Shown: positions 9,586 through 17,560 of the stretch, piece after piece
Layout of the letters: every line of letters begins with the position of its first letter
Position numbering within the stretch: the stretch's first letter is position 1
From: Sphingobacterium zeae
Lineage (GTDB): Bacteria > Bacteroidota > Bacteroidia > Sphingobacteriales > Sphingobacteriaceae
NCBI RefSeq assembly: GCF_030818895.1
Contig: NZ_JAUTBA010000001.1
Location: forward strand, 5,270,001 to 5,334,000
Length of the DNA: 64,000 nucleotides
Direction of reading: 5' to 3'
The notes under the pieces: generated by a model
Seen by the model: the letters and a program-made list of their open reading frames with translations, nothing else
Told to the model about the DNA's origin: nothing
The model's database searches: none
Position numbers and translations under genes: made by a program

Positions 9586-9849
9586 CTAAAAATAAAACTG
9601 TATACATAGATCCAGTATAAAATATAATGCCACAAATAATATACTGATCCCAATCTTCTTATTATTAACGGCTACATTCATGCCCTTGACCAATAAATAG
9701 AACTGATAAAACAGCATTAATAAACTAATGATTCCAAACATACCGAAAAAGAGCATCTCTGTTTTATCAACTCCCTCCAATGTATGATCGCCTTTTTGAA
9801 CGCTCTCTACCTTTAATAGGTGAGTTTGTCTAGGTCGTTGTACTAGCAA
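9586..9849 (-). CDS. small two-helix membrane protein paired with DUF2089 gene
   Basis: About 87 residues, not recognised. Two hydrophobic helices (about 34-53 and 67-86) point to an inner-membrane protein. Its 5' end overlaps the DUF2089-type regulator gene by 20 bp in another frame, so translation is likely coupled. The start is uncertain: ATG at 9849 gives the overlap, and the next in-frame ATG would remove 31 residues. The arrangement of a small regulator followed by a small membrane protein suggests a sensor or anti-activator partner, but this is an inference from gene order only. Confidence 0.6.
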   Translation of the reverse strand: MLVQRPRQTHLLKVESVQKGDHTLEGVDKTEMLFFGMFGIISLLMLFYQFYLLVKGMNVAVNNKKIGISILFVALYFILDLCIQFYF

Positions 9850-10108
9850 TAGATTTCAATTTATAGATCAGATCATCGAGAATATTACGGACTGTCGGAT
9901 AGGATTTTCCCATCTGACTGGCCATTTCTTTTAAACTTCCCGAGTGCTTCAAAAAGTTCATGACAAATTCCTGTTCCTCGACAGTGAGCTGCATGAGTAA
10001 GGGTAATGAAAATTTACCCACAACCTCAGTCTCACAGGCGTCACACACCAGCTTAGAGACCGTCAACTTCGCTTCACAACAGGGACAATCAATTGGTATT
10101 TTTTTCAT
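9830..10108 (-). CDS. DUF2089-type zinc-ribbon HTH protein
   Basis: A 92-residue protein. An N-terminal zinc ribbon has CPCC at residues 9-12 and CDAC at 28-31. A C-terminal helical part includes KEMASQMGKSYPTVRNILDDL, which reads as a helix-turn-helix (about 58-80). This is the DUF2089 layout and probably a small DNA-binding regulator. It heads a leftward group with the two-helix membrane protein and the secreted hydrolase, which may be its targets. The gene is divergent from plsC. Confidence 0.75.
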   Translation of the reverse strand: MKKIPIDCPCCEAKLTVSKLVCDACETEVVGKFSLPLLMQLTVEEQEFVMNFLKHSGSLKEMASQMGKSYPTVRNILDDLIYKLKSIASTTT

Positions 10109-10182
10109 TAAATAATATGTATATTAACATTATTAAAGATAACATTAATAATATTAAAACAAAACACTATAAAATCAATATC

Positions 10183-10213
10183 TTTCAAAAACCGTTGCTT
10201 AATGATATATTTG
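10183..10213 (+). promoter_or_regulatory. probable promoter of plsC
   Basis: TATATTTG at 10206-10213 matches the Bacteroidota -7 box TAnnTTTG. TTTC at 10183-10186 matches three of four bases of the -33 box TTTG with the expected 19-bp spacer. Transcription would begin near 10220, which supports the ATG at 10232 rather than the upstream one at 10202. Confidence 0.45.
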
Positions 10214-10231
10214 TATCATCAAATAACGTTT

Positions 10232-10966
10232 ATGAAGAAGTTTTTAGGCTATTTCCTATCTATAATATTTTGGTTCTGTTTTGGTTTATCCTTGATTATT
10301 TTTCACCCCATACAGTGGCTATGTTTGAAGCTAGGGGGATACAATGCCCATAAAAAGAGTGTAGATCTATTAAATGCCTGTCTTGTCGCTTCTTATTACA
10401 CGCTATTTAACCGCGTGACATTTATCGACAATAAAAATATTCCAACAGGACAGCCCATTGTGTTTGTAGCCAATCACCAAAGTACGTTTGACATCCCCCC
10501 AATGATCTATTTCTTACGTAGATTTCATGGGAAGTTTATTTCTAAAATAGAACTTGCTAGTGGTATACCGAGTATCTCGTTTAACTTGAAACATGGTGGC
10601 GCCGCAAATATCGATCGCAATGACCCCAAACAGTCTATTGCCGAGATACTGAAACTCGCCAACAATATGAAAACCAAAAACTGGTCGGCGTTTATTTTTC
10701 CGGAAGGAACGCGATCAAAAACGGGGAAAATGAAGGCCTTCCATGTGGGTGGAATTGCCACATTATTAAAGAAAAATCCAAATGCACTCGTTGTGCCAGT
10801 TGCCATCACGGGGTCCTACGAAATGGTACAATATGGGATGTACCCACTGACACCGTTTCTCCATATGACGTGGGAGGTACTCAATCCCTTAGATACGGAA
10901 GGTAAAACAATTGAGGAGATCGTAAAATCAGCTGAAGAAGCCATAAGAGTGAGGGTCGAAAAATAG
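10232..10966 (+). CDS. plsC: 1-acyl-sn-glycerol-3-phosphate acyltransferase
   Basis: Adds a second acyl chain to lysophosphatidic acid to make phosphatidic acid at the inner membrane. The 244-residue protein starts with a membrane helix (about 4-28). It carries the acyltransferase motif HxxxxD in NHQSTFD (His82, Asp87), a glycerol-phosphate-binding FPEGTR at 156-161, and VVPVAITGSYE later. The ATG at 10232 is chosen over 10202 because the longer form adds ten poorly matching residues and would start upstream of the likely transcription start. The gene is convergent with the glycosyltransferase gene that ends at 10973. Confidence 0.92.
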   Translation: MKKFLGYFLSIIFWFCFGLSLIIFHPIQWLCLKLGGYNAHKKSVDLLNACLVASYYTLFNRVTFIDNKNIPTGQPIVFVANHQSTFDIPPMIYFLRRFHGKFISKIELASGIPSISFNLKHGGAANIDRNDPKQSIAEILKLANNMKTKNWSAFIFPEGTRSKTGKMKAFHVGGIATLLKKNPNALVVPVAITGSYEMVQYGMYPLTPFLHMTWEVLNPLDTEGKTIEEIVKSAEEAIRVRVEK

Positions 10967-10972
10967 AAAAAA

Positions 10973-12103
10973 TTATTTGACCTGCCGACCTTTCCAGTCA
11001 TACTTCCCAACATTACCTAATATGCCGATATAAGTTAGGTAAAAGATATGCGCTAAGCTCAGTAAAGGAAGATACCATAAGAGTTCCTTTCTGCTGGCGA
11101 ATACAGTTAAAGGCCGAATAAAAAGCAATTCGACGATCATTTTTAATAGCAATGCAAATAGTACGACCCAGGCAACGAAAGTTACGCCAAAAAGAGCGAG
11201 AACCAAAGCAACTAAAATCAATACATTAAAAAACCAAATGGAAATTCCAAGGGCAATCACACCCTTATTTTTATATTTGGTACTTTTTGAAGCCCAGCGT
11301 CGGCGCTGACTGATAAATGACTTTAAATCTGGTTTGGCATCCGTATAAACAATAGCATCTTTTGATTTGCAAAACGTTATTTTTTCAGGATACTGTTCTG
11401 CGACTTTATGTAAGAAAAGTTCATCATCTCCCGAGGCAAGCTCATCAATTCCTTTAAATCCGCCCATTTGTTCAAAAATATCTTTGCGATATGCCAGATT
11501 TGCCCCATTACAAGTTGTTGGTTTCTTATTTCCAATACCAGCAGCGCCAAGGCCTATCAAGTAAAGAAATTCTAAGGTCTGGAGTCGTTCAAAAAAAACT
11601 TTTTCTTCTGAATACACTACCGGAGAAGACTGTAAATAGGCATTTTCTTTTTCGAATGTACCTACGACCGTTGCTAACCAATTTGGTCCCATACGGCAGT
11701 CTGCGTCAGTGGTTATAATAATATCGCCCTTACAGCATGCTATGGCCTTTGAAATTGCCAGTTTTTTGTATGAATTCAAACGTCCATTTTCATTCAATTG
11801 AATTAGCCTCACCCCCTTTCCAGCGTATTTCTTCACAATCAATGACGTATTATCGTCTGAATGGTCGTCAATAATAATAAGTTCCAAGAGTGCTGCAGGA
11901 TAATCCTGGGCCAATATGCAGTCGATGGTACGGCCTATATTGAGCTCTTCATTCCGCGCAGCTATAATCACAGAAATCGCTTTTGTTGGCTGAATAAGAT
12001 TGCTGGGTACTGGGATTAAGAACCAGCCTCTACACATCCATAAAACCAGAATTGCGTAAACGCAGGCAAAACTGATCAATAAATAGTTAAGTATTTGTAT
12101 CAC
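10973..12103 (-). CDS. family 2 glycosyltransferase, membrane-bound
   Basis: A GT2 enzyme transferring sugar from a nucleotide donor. After an N-terminal helix it shows the GT-A core: ISVIIAARNEELNIGRTID, IIDDHSDD, the metal-binding DADCRMG, then the acceptor-side SGDDE and QRRRWASK (the QxxRW motif of processive or lipid-linked GT2s). Three to four helices follow at the C-terminus. An ATG at 12172 would overlap the upstream gene by 55 bp with a Phe/Trp-rich, unlikely N-terminus. I therefore prefer GTG at 12103, just after that gene's stop. The adjacent upstream flippase-like gene suggests the pair makes and moves a glycolipid; this is inferred. Confidence 0.87.
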   Translation of the reverse strand: MIQILNYLLISFACVYAILVLWMCRGWFLIPVPSNLIQPTKAISVIIAARNEELNIGRTIDCILAQDYPAALLELIIIDDHSDDNTSLIVKKYAGKGVRLIQLNENGRLNSYKKLAISKAIACCKGDIIITTDADCRMGPNWLATVVGTFEKENAYLQSSPVVYSEEKVFFERLQTLEFLYLIGLGAAGIGNKKPTTCNGANLAYRKDIFEQMGGFKGIDELASGDDELFLHKVAEQYPEKITFCKSKDAIVYTDAKPDLKSFISQRRRWASKSTKYKNKGVIALGISIWFFNVLILVALVLALFGVTFVAWVVLFALLLKMIVELLFIRPLTVFASRKELLWYLPLLSLAHIFYLTYIGILGNVGKYDWKGRQVK

Positions 12104-12117
12104 CGAAAAAATTAATC

Positions 12118-13083
12118 TTAAAAACCAAAAATAGAACCAAATACTGCCGGAAGAATCAAATTCACAAACCAAATACAGGAAACAATAGCCATAACAGCTA
12201 TTTCCTGTGTCGTGATATAACTATATAGATTACTTGCTACAAAACTTCTTACACTGAAATCAAAAATATCCAATGTTGGCAATGCCGCTTGGACAAAAAA
12301 CAGGATAAAAATCATCAGAATCATGGATAACAGCGGCAGTTCAGGCAATGTAAGCTTCATCAAGATGATATATTGAGATGTAAAAATGATAAACCGTGCT
12401 AAGGAATTTAAAAGAACAATACTGAGTTCAGACATTGAATAATGCTCTAATACTTCAAAAAAAGGCTTAATGCGGGACAGAAACTTAATTTTGCCGACCA
12501 ATAGATCAATCCATTTTACGTTAAAATATAATATGACAAATCCAGCTGCATAGATAATAGCGAGCAGCCATACGCCGAATTGTACCGATAAAGGGGGCAA
12601 AAGAAATTTACAGACAAACCAAGCAATACTCAGTGCGCCTGCAACGCTTGTCAAAACCAATTGAGCAAATAATCCTACTCCCATCGCCACAGCTCCCTTA
12701 GCCCTATGCTGAGGTTGTAGAAAAAGTACCCTCCCACCATACTCTCCAATCCTGTTAGGTGTAAAAATAGCCCATGAAAGTCCGCAAAAAACAGACTGAA
12801 AGGCCCTCCAAAAAGAAATATGTTCCAGTTTAGATGCGAGGTATCGCCATTTTACTACCTCAAGCAACCAATTGACAAGCATTAATACGACGATCAGGAC
12901 AAGGGTCCATGCAACAGAATGTTGTTCCAATCCGGCAATTAGTGTCTTAAACTTCTCAATATTGCTTTTATCAGATACTTTCACGACAATATACCAGGTC
13001 GCTAAGGCGAACACCAATATCTTCAATAAAAGACTGACGTATTTTTTTTGTATTCCAGTCAACTTTTGATAATTAGAGAGCAA
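12118..13083 (-). CDS. YbhN/UPF0104-type membrane protein (second copy)
   Basis: A 321-residue multi-pass protein of the same broad LPG-synthase-TM family as the one at 6466, but quite divergent from it. Family features include SVFCGLSWAIFTPNRIGEYG near residue 90 and AALPTLDIFDFSVRS near 270 in the positions where relatives have the late GG motif. It lacks an aminoacyl-transfer domain. It ends 14 bp before the preferred start of the GT2 gene, so the two are very likely one transcript. A role in glycolipid or lipid export is possible and unproven. Confidence 0.78.
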   Translation of the reverse strand: MLSNYQKLTGIQKKYVSLLLKILVFALATWYIVVKVSDKSNIEKFKTLIAGLEQHSVAWTLVLIVVLMLVNWLLEVVKWRYLASKLEHISFWRAFQSVFCGLSWAIFTPNRIGEYGGRVLFLQPQHRAKGAVAMGVGLFAQLVLTSVAGALSIAWFVCKFLLPPLSVQFGVWLLAIIYAAGFVILYFNVKWIDLLVGKIKFLSRIKPFFEVLEHYSMSELSIVLLNSLARFIIFTSQYIILMKLTLPELPLLSMILMIFILFFVQAALPTLDIFDFSVRSFVASNLYSYITTQEIAVMAIVSCIWFVNLILPAVFGSIFGF

Positions 13084-13162
13084 TGTTACTAAATTTTAGC
13101 CAAATGATTAAGTTTTGTCGAAGGCAATCCACGAATAAAAGGCAAAATTTGTATTATTGCAT

Positions 13163-13729
13163 ATGCAGAAGGAAAAGGCGAAAGAAAGAATAATTTTAGG
13201 AATCGATCCCGGAACAGTCGTCCTCGGGTATGGTATCATCAAAGAAGTGGGCAATAATATATCACTGATTTCCATGGGTGTGATTAAAATGGGCCATTTG
13301 GATGACCAGGCACTAAAACTACAACGTATTTTCAAAAAAACATCTGCTTTGATGCAAGAATATAATCCTGACTGTGTAGCACTGGAATCACCGTTTTATG
13401 GCAAAAACATACAGGTGATGCTTAAGTTAGGACGAGCACAGGGTGTTGCCATGGCGGCAGCGCTTGCACAAGATATTCCGATTTTTGAATATTCCCCAAG
13501 AAAGATAAAACAGTCTGTTACAGGGAATGGAAATGCCACGAAGGAGCAGGTTTCTGCGATGTTAAAGAATCTATTGAAATTTGAAGAAACCCCTCAGTTT
13601 TTAGATGCTACCGACGGCTTGGCAATTGCTGTGTGCCATTCTTTTCAAAAGAATGCTTTATCTGGCAGCAGTAAATCCTACTCAGGATGGTCCTCCTTCA
13701 TCAAAGATAATAAGGATCGAGTCAAATAG
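13163..13729 (+). CDS. ruvC: Holliday junction resolvase RuvC
   Basis: Cuts four-way DNA junctions together with RuvAB during recombination and repair. The 188-residue protein has the RNase-H fold acids: Asp15 in GIDPG, Glu in ALESPFYGKN near 75, and the C-terminal DATDGLAIAVCH. The ATG at 13163 gives the normal family length; a TTG at 13157 would add two residues. Its stop codon directly abuts the stop of the convergent gene at 13730 with no base between, and no terminator hairpin is seen there. Confidence 0.95.
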   Translation: MQKEKAKERIILGIDPGTVVLGYGIIKEVGNNISLISMGVIKMGHLDDQALKLQRIFKKTSALMQEYNPDCVALESPFYGKNIQVMLKLGRAQGVAMAAALAQDIPIFEYSPRKIKQSVTGNGNATKEQVSAMLKNLLKFEETPQFLDATDGLAIAVCHSFQKNALSGSSKSYSGWSSFIKDNKDRVK

Positions 13730-14776
13730 CTACATCTGCACCTGGCGAATCACATTTTTTACGTTTAGCTCGACGATATCGGTCATCGTTTTACATTTGA
13801 GGTAGGAATTATTCTGATAGAATTCCGCATAGCCCTCGCGCAGCTGTTTAATATTTTCTAAAGTGGAAAGTACCTGCGTCTGCGACGCATCCCTCAAATC
13901 AGCAATTCGGTGTCTTTCGCTTCGAACCCGATGTACAATGGAAGAACGCTCCTCTTGCTGATATTGTAATACTGTCTTTTCATTCAAATGTTCCATGGCC
14001 AGCTTAACATAGGGAAGGTTTTCCTTAAAAAATTGAGGCATATAAACCTTTGGATTCCCCTCATAAAACTGTTGGTCGAAATCAATAGCTCTAATTCGAA
14101 ATTGAAAATCATCAAAATCAGGCGTAATCTGCATGACGAAATTATAGGCTCGCATATCACCCAATAGGGTAATAATACATCTCTCATTAAATTTTACAAA
14201 TTCTTTGGAAATTCTGGTCAAATTATAATCCGGAGAAAACATCCGTGTTTTTGAAAATGTATCTCCAGGGATTCCGACAATATGTTCTTCGACCAGCGTA
14301 TCGTGGTCTACCATGTAATTTACCTGATTGGGAGACAATATTTCTTCCAGCTCCAATCCATATATTCTCGACGCGTCGGCCTGTTTGATGTAAAAATAAT
14401 CGTAAACATCATTTAAACGATTTACGATCCGTATACGAAAGGGTTTCGTATTACCAAAGCCGCAATATTCTACACGATCAATATATTTATGTTGTACTAT
14501 GCGCGTATTACCCGATGCTTTCAATTTTGCATAAATTACCTTCAGCCCGTCATACAATTGATCCATAAAGTAGTGTGGATATAGTGGAGTCTCCCAAAAG
14601 GTGTCGTTGCCAAATTTATCCATGACAGGTACTGTTTCCGTGAAATTCAGAAGATCCTTATATCCTATTGGCAGCTTTTCATCTCGCTGATATAGCTTAA
14701 GATATTTATGAAGTCCCTCACCAACTTCAAAAATTGGTTTCTTCTTCGAAATATTTACGTCTTGAACTTCTTCCAT
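13730..14776 (-). CDS. conserved protein with kinase-like motifs, function unknown
   Basis: A 348-residue protein I do not recognise. No signal peptide or membrane helix is visible. Residues about 205-245 contain LGDMRAYNF and, about 20 residues later, IRAIDFDQQ. This spacing resembles the catalytic-loop (D-x4-N) and metal-binding (DFD) pair of protein-kinase-like and aminoglycoside-phosphotransferase folds. A lysine in the earlier YFYIKQAD strand could be the ATP-binding one. The C-terminal 80 residues are Arg/Glu/Gln-rich and helical. The kinase-like reading is a motif-level inference only. It is convergent with ruvC and divergent from the Lrp gene. Confidence 0.7.
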   Translation of the reverse strand: MEEVQDVNISKKKPIFEVGEGLHKYLKLYQRDEKLPIGYKDLLNFTETVPVMDKFGNDTFWETPLYPHYFMDQLYDGLKVIYAKLKASGNTRIVQHKYIDRVEYCGFGNTKPFRIRIVNRLNDVYDYFYIKQADASRIYGLELEEILSPNQVNYMVDHDTLVEEHIVGIPGDTFSKTRMFSPDYNLTRISKEFVKFNERCIITLLGDMRAYNFVMQITPDFDDFQFRIRAIDFDQQFYEGNPKVYMPQFFKENLPYVKLAMEHLNEKTVLQYQQEERSSIVHRVRSERHRIADLRDASQTQVLSTLENIKQLREGYAEFYQNNSYLKCKTMTDIVELNVKNVIRQVQM

Positions 14777-15161
14777 CTCCTTTTCCTATTTATTTTATTT
14801 ACCCTACCAAAATATGGCGCTCAAATTTTTTAATGATCATACGATAAAACAAATTCATCAAATTTTTAGTACAGTAAATTGATATTTTTTGATTATACGC
14901 AATATATACTTAAATAATCTACTCCGATATTGCTATCGTCCATGATAGCAATTACTTATCTTACAACAAAATCCGCGCAAAAATAAGGATAACCACTTTC
15001 GATCAAAAACATATAACATTATCAATATCAATTCGTGTTTTTTATTAAATTTACATCTATAAACCGAAAATTCTTAGTAATTTTGAAATAAATTTAATTA
15101 TTTTAGCTATTGGTCCGATTCTGATGCAACGGCCAGTTAATGAACACAAAACCCATTGTTA
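14777..15161. other. 385-bp divergent intergenic region with an inverted repeat
   Basis: No gene is seen in this AT-rich stretch between the kinase-like gene and the Lrp regulator. It holds a 9-6-9 inverted repeat (ATTGCTATC / GATAGCAAT) at 14929-14952. A TAATTTTG element at 15078-15085 fits the -7 box for the Lrp gene but lacks a clear -33 box. Confidence 0.5.
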
Positions 15162-15635
15162 ATGGAAAATCAATATGCAAACTATGATCTAGACAATTTG
15201 GATATCCAAATCTTGTCTATTCTAATGAACGATGCCTCTATTCCTTATACCGAAATAGCAAAAAAGCTAATCGTATCGGGTGGTACAATTCACGTTAGAA
15301 TGAAGAAGATGGAAGAACTAGGTATCATTAGAGGATCAAATCTGATTATCAATCCTCAAAAAGTCGGGTTTGATATTACGGCTTTTTTGGGTATCTATCT
15401 TGAAAAAGGTTCACAATATGCAGATGCAGTAGATAAATTGAAAGAAATCAAAGAAGTGGTCGAATTACATTATTGTACTGGCCAATACAGTATTTTTGCA
15501 AAAATAATCTGTAGAGATACAGTGCACCTAAGAAAAGTACTGAATGAAGATATTCAATCTGTGCCTGGAATCCAACGGACAGAGACCATTATCTCTCTCG
15601 AAGAGAGCATAAAACGTCAAATCAGCTTGGTGTAG
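15162..15635 (+). CDS. Lrp/AsnC family transcriptional regulator
   Basis: A 157-residue amino-acid-responsive regulator. The N-terminal winged helix begins DLDNLDIQILSILMNDA, with the recognition segment SGGTIHVRMKKMEELG at about 45-60. The C-terminal RAM/ligand-binding domain has the ferredoxin-like pattern (VGFDITAFLGIYLE, VVELHYCTGQYSIFAKI, SVPGIQRTETIISLEES). The ATG at 15162 is preferred over a TTG two codons upstream. It faces the arginine/proline operon tail-to-tail and shares its terminator. It may control that operon, but this is guessed from position. Confidence 0.9.
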   Translation: MENQYANYDLDNLDIQILSILMNDASIPYTEIAKKLIVSGGTIHVRMKKMEELGIIRGSNLIINPQKVGFDITAFLGIYLEKGSQYADAVDKLKEIKEVVELHYCTGQYSIFAKIICRDTVHLRKVLNEDIQSVPGIQRTETIISLEESIKRQISLV

Positions 15636-15679
15636 TATAAAAAAAGCTTCCGTCAAAAGATGGAAGCTTTTTTTATACT
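15634..15679. terminator. bidirectional terminator shared by lrp-like gene and argE
   Basis: A perfect 18-bp stem (AGTATAAAAAAAGCTTCC and its complement) surrounds a 10-base loop, with T-runs in both directions. The stem itself overlaps the stop codons of both convergent genes. Confidence 0.85.
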
Positions 15680-16737
15680 ATCTTTTCTAACATACCGATA
15701 TAGAGATCTATTCCTGCCCTAATCTCGTCAATATAAATAAATTCATCCGCCATGTGCGAGCGTGCGCTATCGCCAGGTCCTAATTTCAAAGAGGGAACAG
15801 GGATAAGAGCCTGATCACTCATCGTCGGTGAGCCATACACTTTACGTCCCAGTGCAATACCCGCTTTAACGATTGGATGGGTGTCAGAAATCGAAGAAGA
15901 CTTCAGACGCGTAGACCGCGCTGTGACCTCTGATTTTACATGAGACTTGATAATATCCAACGTCTCTTCATTCGAATAAGCATCTGTGGTTCTGACATCG
16001 ACAACAAAGTTACAAGTAGCTGGTACAACGTTATGTTGCGATCCCGCCTGAATTACTGTCACCGACATCTTAATGGGACCTAAGGTTGGCGAAGTTCTTT
16101 CAAATGTATAATTTTGAAACCATTCAATATCCCTGATCGCTTTGTAGATTGCATTATCGCCCTCATCACGTGCGGCATGTCCAGCCGTCCCTAATGCTGT
16201 ACAATCCAACACCATCAGTCCTTTTTCTGCAATTGCCAAATCCAATAAGGTTGGTTCACCCACAATAGCAAAATCAATAGGACCAATTTCATCCAAAACA
16301 GATTCTATACCATTCTTACCTGAGATCTCTTCTTCGGCACTGGCGACAATACAGAAGTTATACTTCAAGTCCGTCTGCTGGTAAAAATATAAAAATGTAG
16401 CGATCAATGATACCAAACAGCCTCCAGCATCGTTACTCCCCAATCCGTACAATTTACCTTCCTCTACAGTCGCTGCCAAAGGATCTCTTGTATAACCTGT
16501 ATTCGGTTTTACTGTATCGTGATGGGAGTTTAGTAATATCGTAGGTTTATTGCTATCATAATGAGCGTTATACACCCATATATTATTGCCTTTTCGCTGT
16601 GTTTTGATATCACGCTGCTGAAAGAAGCGATCAATTAAATCCGCTGTGAACTCTTCCTCTTTACTTAAAGACGATAGTCCAATTAATTGTTTTAAAAGGG
16701 CCAGAGCATCTTTAAATAAGCCCTGTTTATCCTTCAT
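15673..16737 (-). CDS. argE: M20 family N-acyl-ornithine/citrulline deacylase
   Basis: A 354-residue zinc metallopeptidase-fold deacylase. Metal-site motifs visible are NSHHDTVKP (His-x-Asp near 73-75), GSNDAGG (Asp near 98), ASAEEEISG (Glu pair near 130), VGEPT and a late SDQALIPVP/SARSHMADEFI. As last gene of the argD-argF'-argB-proC-argE operon it most likely removes the N-acyl group late in arginine synthesis. Since the neighbouring transcarbamylase looks N-succinylornithine-specific, the true substrate may be N-succinylcitrulline rather than N-acetylornithine. Its start overlaps proC by 11 bp. Confidence 0.88.
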   Translation of the reverse strand: MKDKQGLFKDALALLKQLIGLSSLSKEEEFTADLIDRFFQQRDIKTQRKGNNIWVYNAHYDSNKPTILLNSHHDTVKPNTGYTRDPLAATVEEGKLYGLGSNDAGGCLVSLIATFLYFYQQTDLKYNFCIVASAEEEISGKNGIESVLDEIGPIDFAIVGEPTLLDLAIAEKGLMVLDCTALGTAGHAARDEGDNAIYKAIRDIEWFQNYTFERTSPTLGPIKMSVTVIQAGSQHNVVPATCNFVVDVRTTDAYSNEETLDIIKSHVKSEVTARSTRLKSSSISDTHPIVKAGIALGRKVYGSPTMSDQALIPVPSLKLGPGDSARSHMADEFIYIDEIRAGIDLYIGMLEKIV

Positions 16738-17533
16738 GGTATAATCCTCCTGCTTTATCCGCAGACAGTTTAATTCCTTTTATAAAAGCAGAACTAAAGC
16801 CGTTATGTTCCATCTCATTTAGTCCCGCAATTGTACAGCCCTTTGGTGACGTTACTTTATCAATCTCTCCTTCTGGGTGAGCATTGGTATGCAATAACAA
16901 ATCAGCAGCGCCTTTTGCTGTTTGAACTGCCATTTTTAATGCGTCATGCGCATGAAATCCAATTTCAACTCCGCCTTGCGACGCCGCACGAATAGCACGA
17001 AGAAAGAAAGCGATACCGCACGCACATAATGCCGTTGCCGATGTCATGAGATCTTCATTAATGACAACCACTGAACCCACCGATTCAAACATATTTTCAA
17101 CCTCTTTCAAGCTATCGTCCGAAGCATTGTCACTGGCGATACAGGTCATTGATTGACCTATTGCTATTGCCGTATTTGGCATCGCCCGTATTACCGTAGC
17201 ATCCTCACCCAACTCTGCTTTTAAATCAGCACAGGAAACTCCCGATACAATGGATACAAAAATTTGATTTGTCTTTTCAATGACTGGGGCTACTTCGAGC
17301 AGTACCTTTTTAAGCTGTTGCGGTAAGATAGCAAAGACGACAATATCAGCCCCCTGTACTGCGGTTTTATTATCATTGCTTACCGAAAAGCCACGGCTCG
17401 CTTCTTCGGCCAAAGCGTTCAGATTTCTCCGTGTCAATGTAATATCAGCAGCATGCGCAAATTCACTTTTTACAAGTCCCTTTGCCAATGAAAGACCGAT
17501 ATTACCACTTCCAATAATGGTAACTTTTTTCAT
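16727..17533 (-). CDS. proC: pyrroline-5-carboxylate reductase
   Basis: Reduces pyrroline-5-carboxylate to proline with NAD(P)H. The 268-residue protein begins with the Rossmann motif GSGNIGLSLAKG at 8-19. It has the family stretches VRAMPNTAIAIGQSMTC near 138 and the C-terminal signature region VTSPKGCTIAGLNEMEHNGF near 228-247. It sits between argB and argE in the arginine operon and overlaps argE by 11 bp. Ornithine and proline share glutamate-semialdehyde chemistry, so co-regulation of arginine and proline supply is a reasonable inference. Confidence 0.93.
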   Translation of the reverse strand: MKKVTIIGSGNIGLSLAKGLVKSEFAHAADITLTRRNLNALAEEASRGFSVSNDNKTAVQGADIVVFAILPQQLKKVLLEVAPVIEKTNQIFVSIVSGVSCADLKAELGEDATVIRAMPNTAIAIGQSMTCIASDNASDDSLKEVENMFESVGSVVVINEDLMTSATALCACGIAFFLRAIRAASQGGVEIGFHAHDALKMAVQTAKGAADLLLHTNAHPEGEIDKVTSPKGCTIAGLNEMEHNGFSSAFIKGIKLSADKAGGLYHEG

Positions 17534-17560
17534 AGCGATCGTTAGGTTTAGGTTAGATTT

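Noticed and set aside
9830..10108. DUF2089-like pair as a toxin-antitoxin system
   Set aside because: The zinc ribbon and HTH fit a regulator, but the partner is a two-helix membrane protein without toxin features; the evidence is too thin.
13700..13760. Possible overlap or fusion between ruvC and the kinase-like gene
   Set aside because: They are on opposite strands with stops that abut exactly; both proteins have full expected ends.
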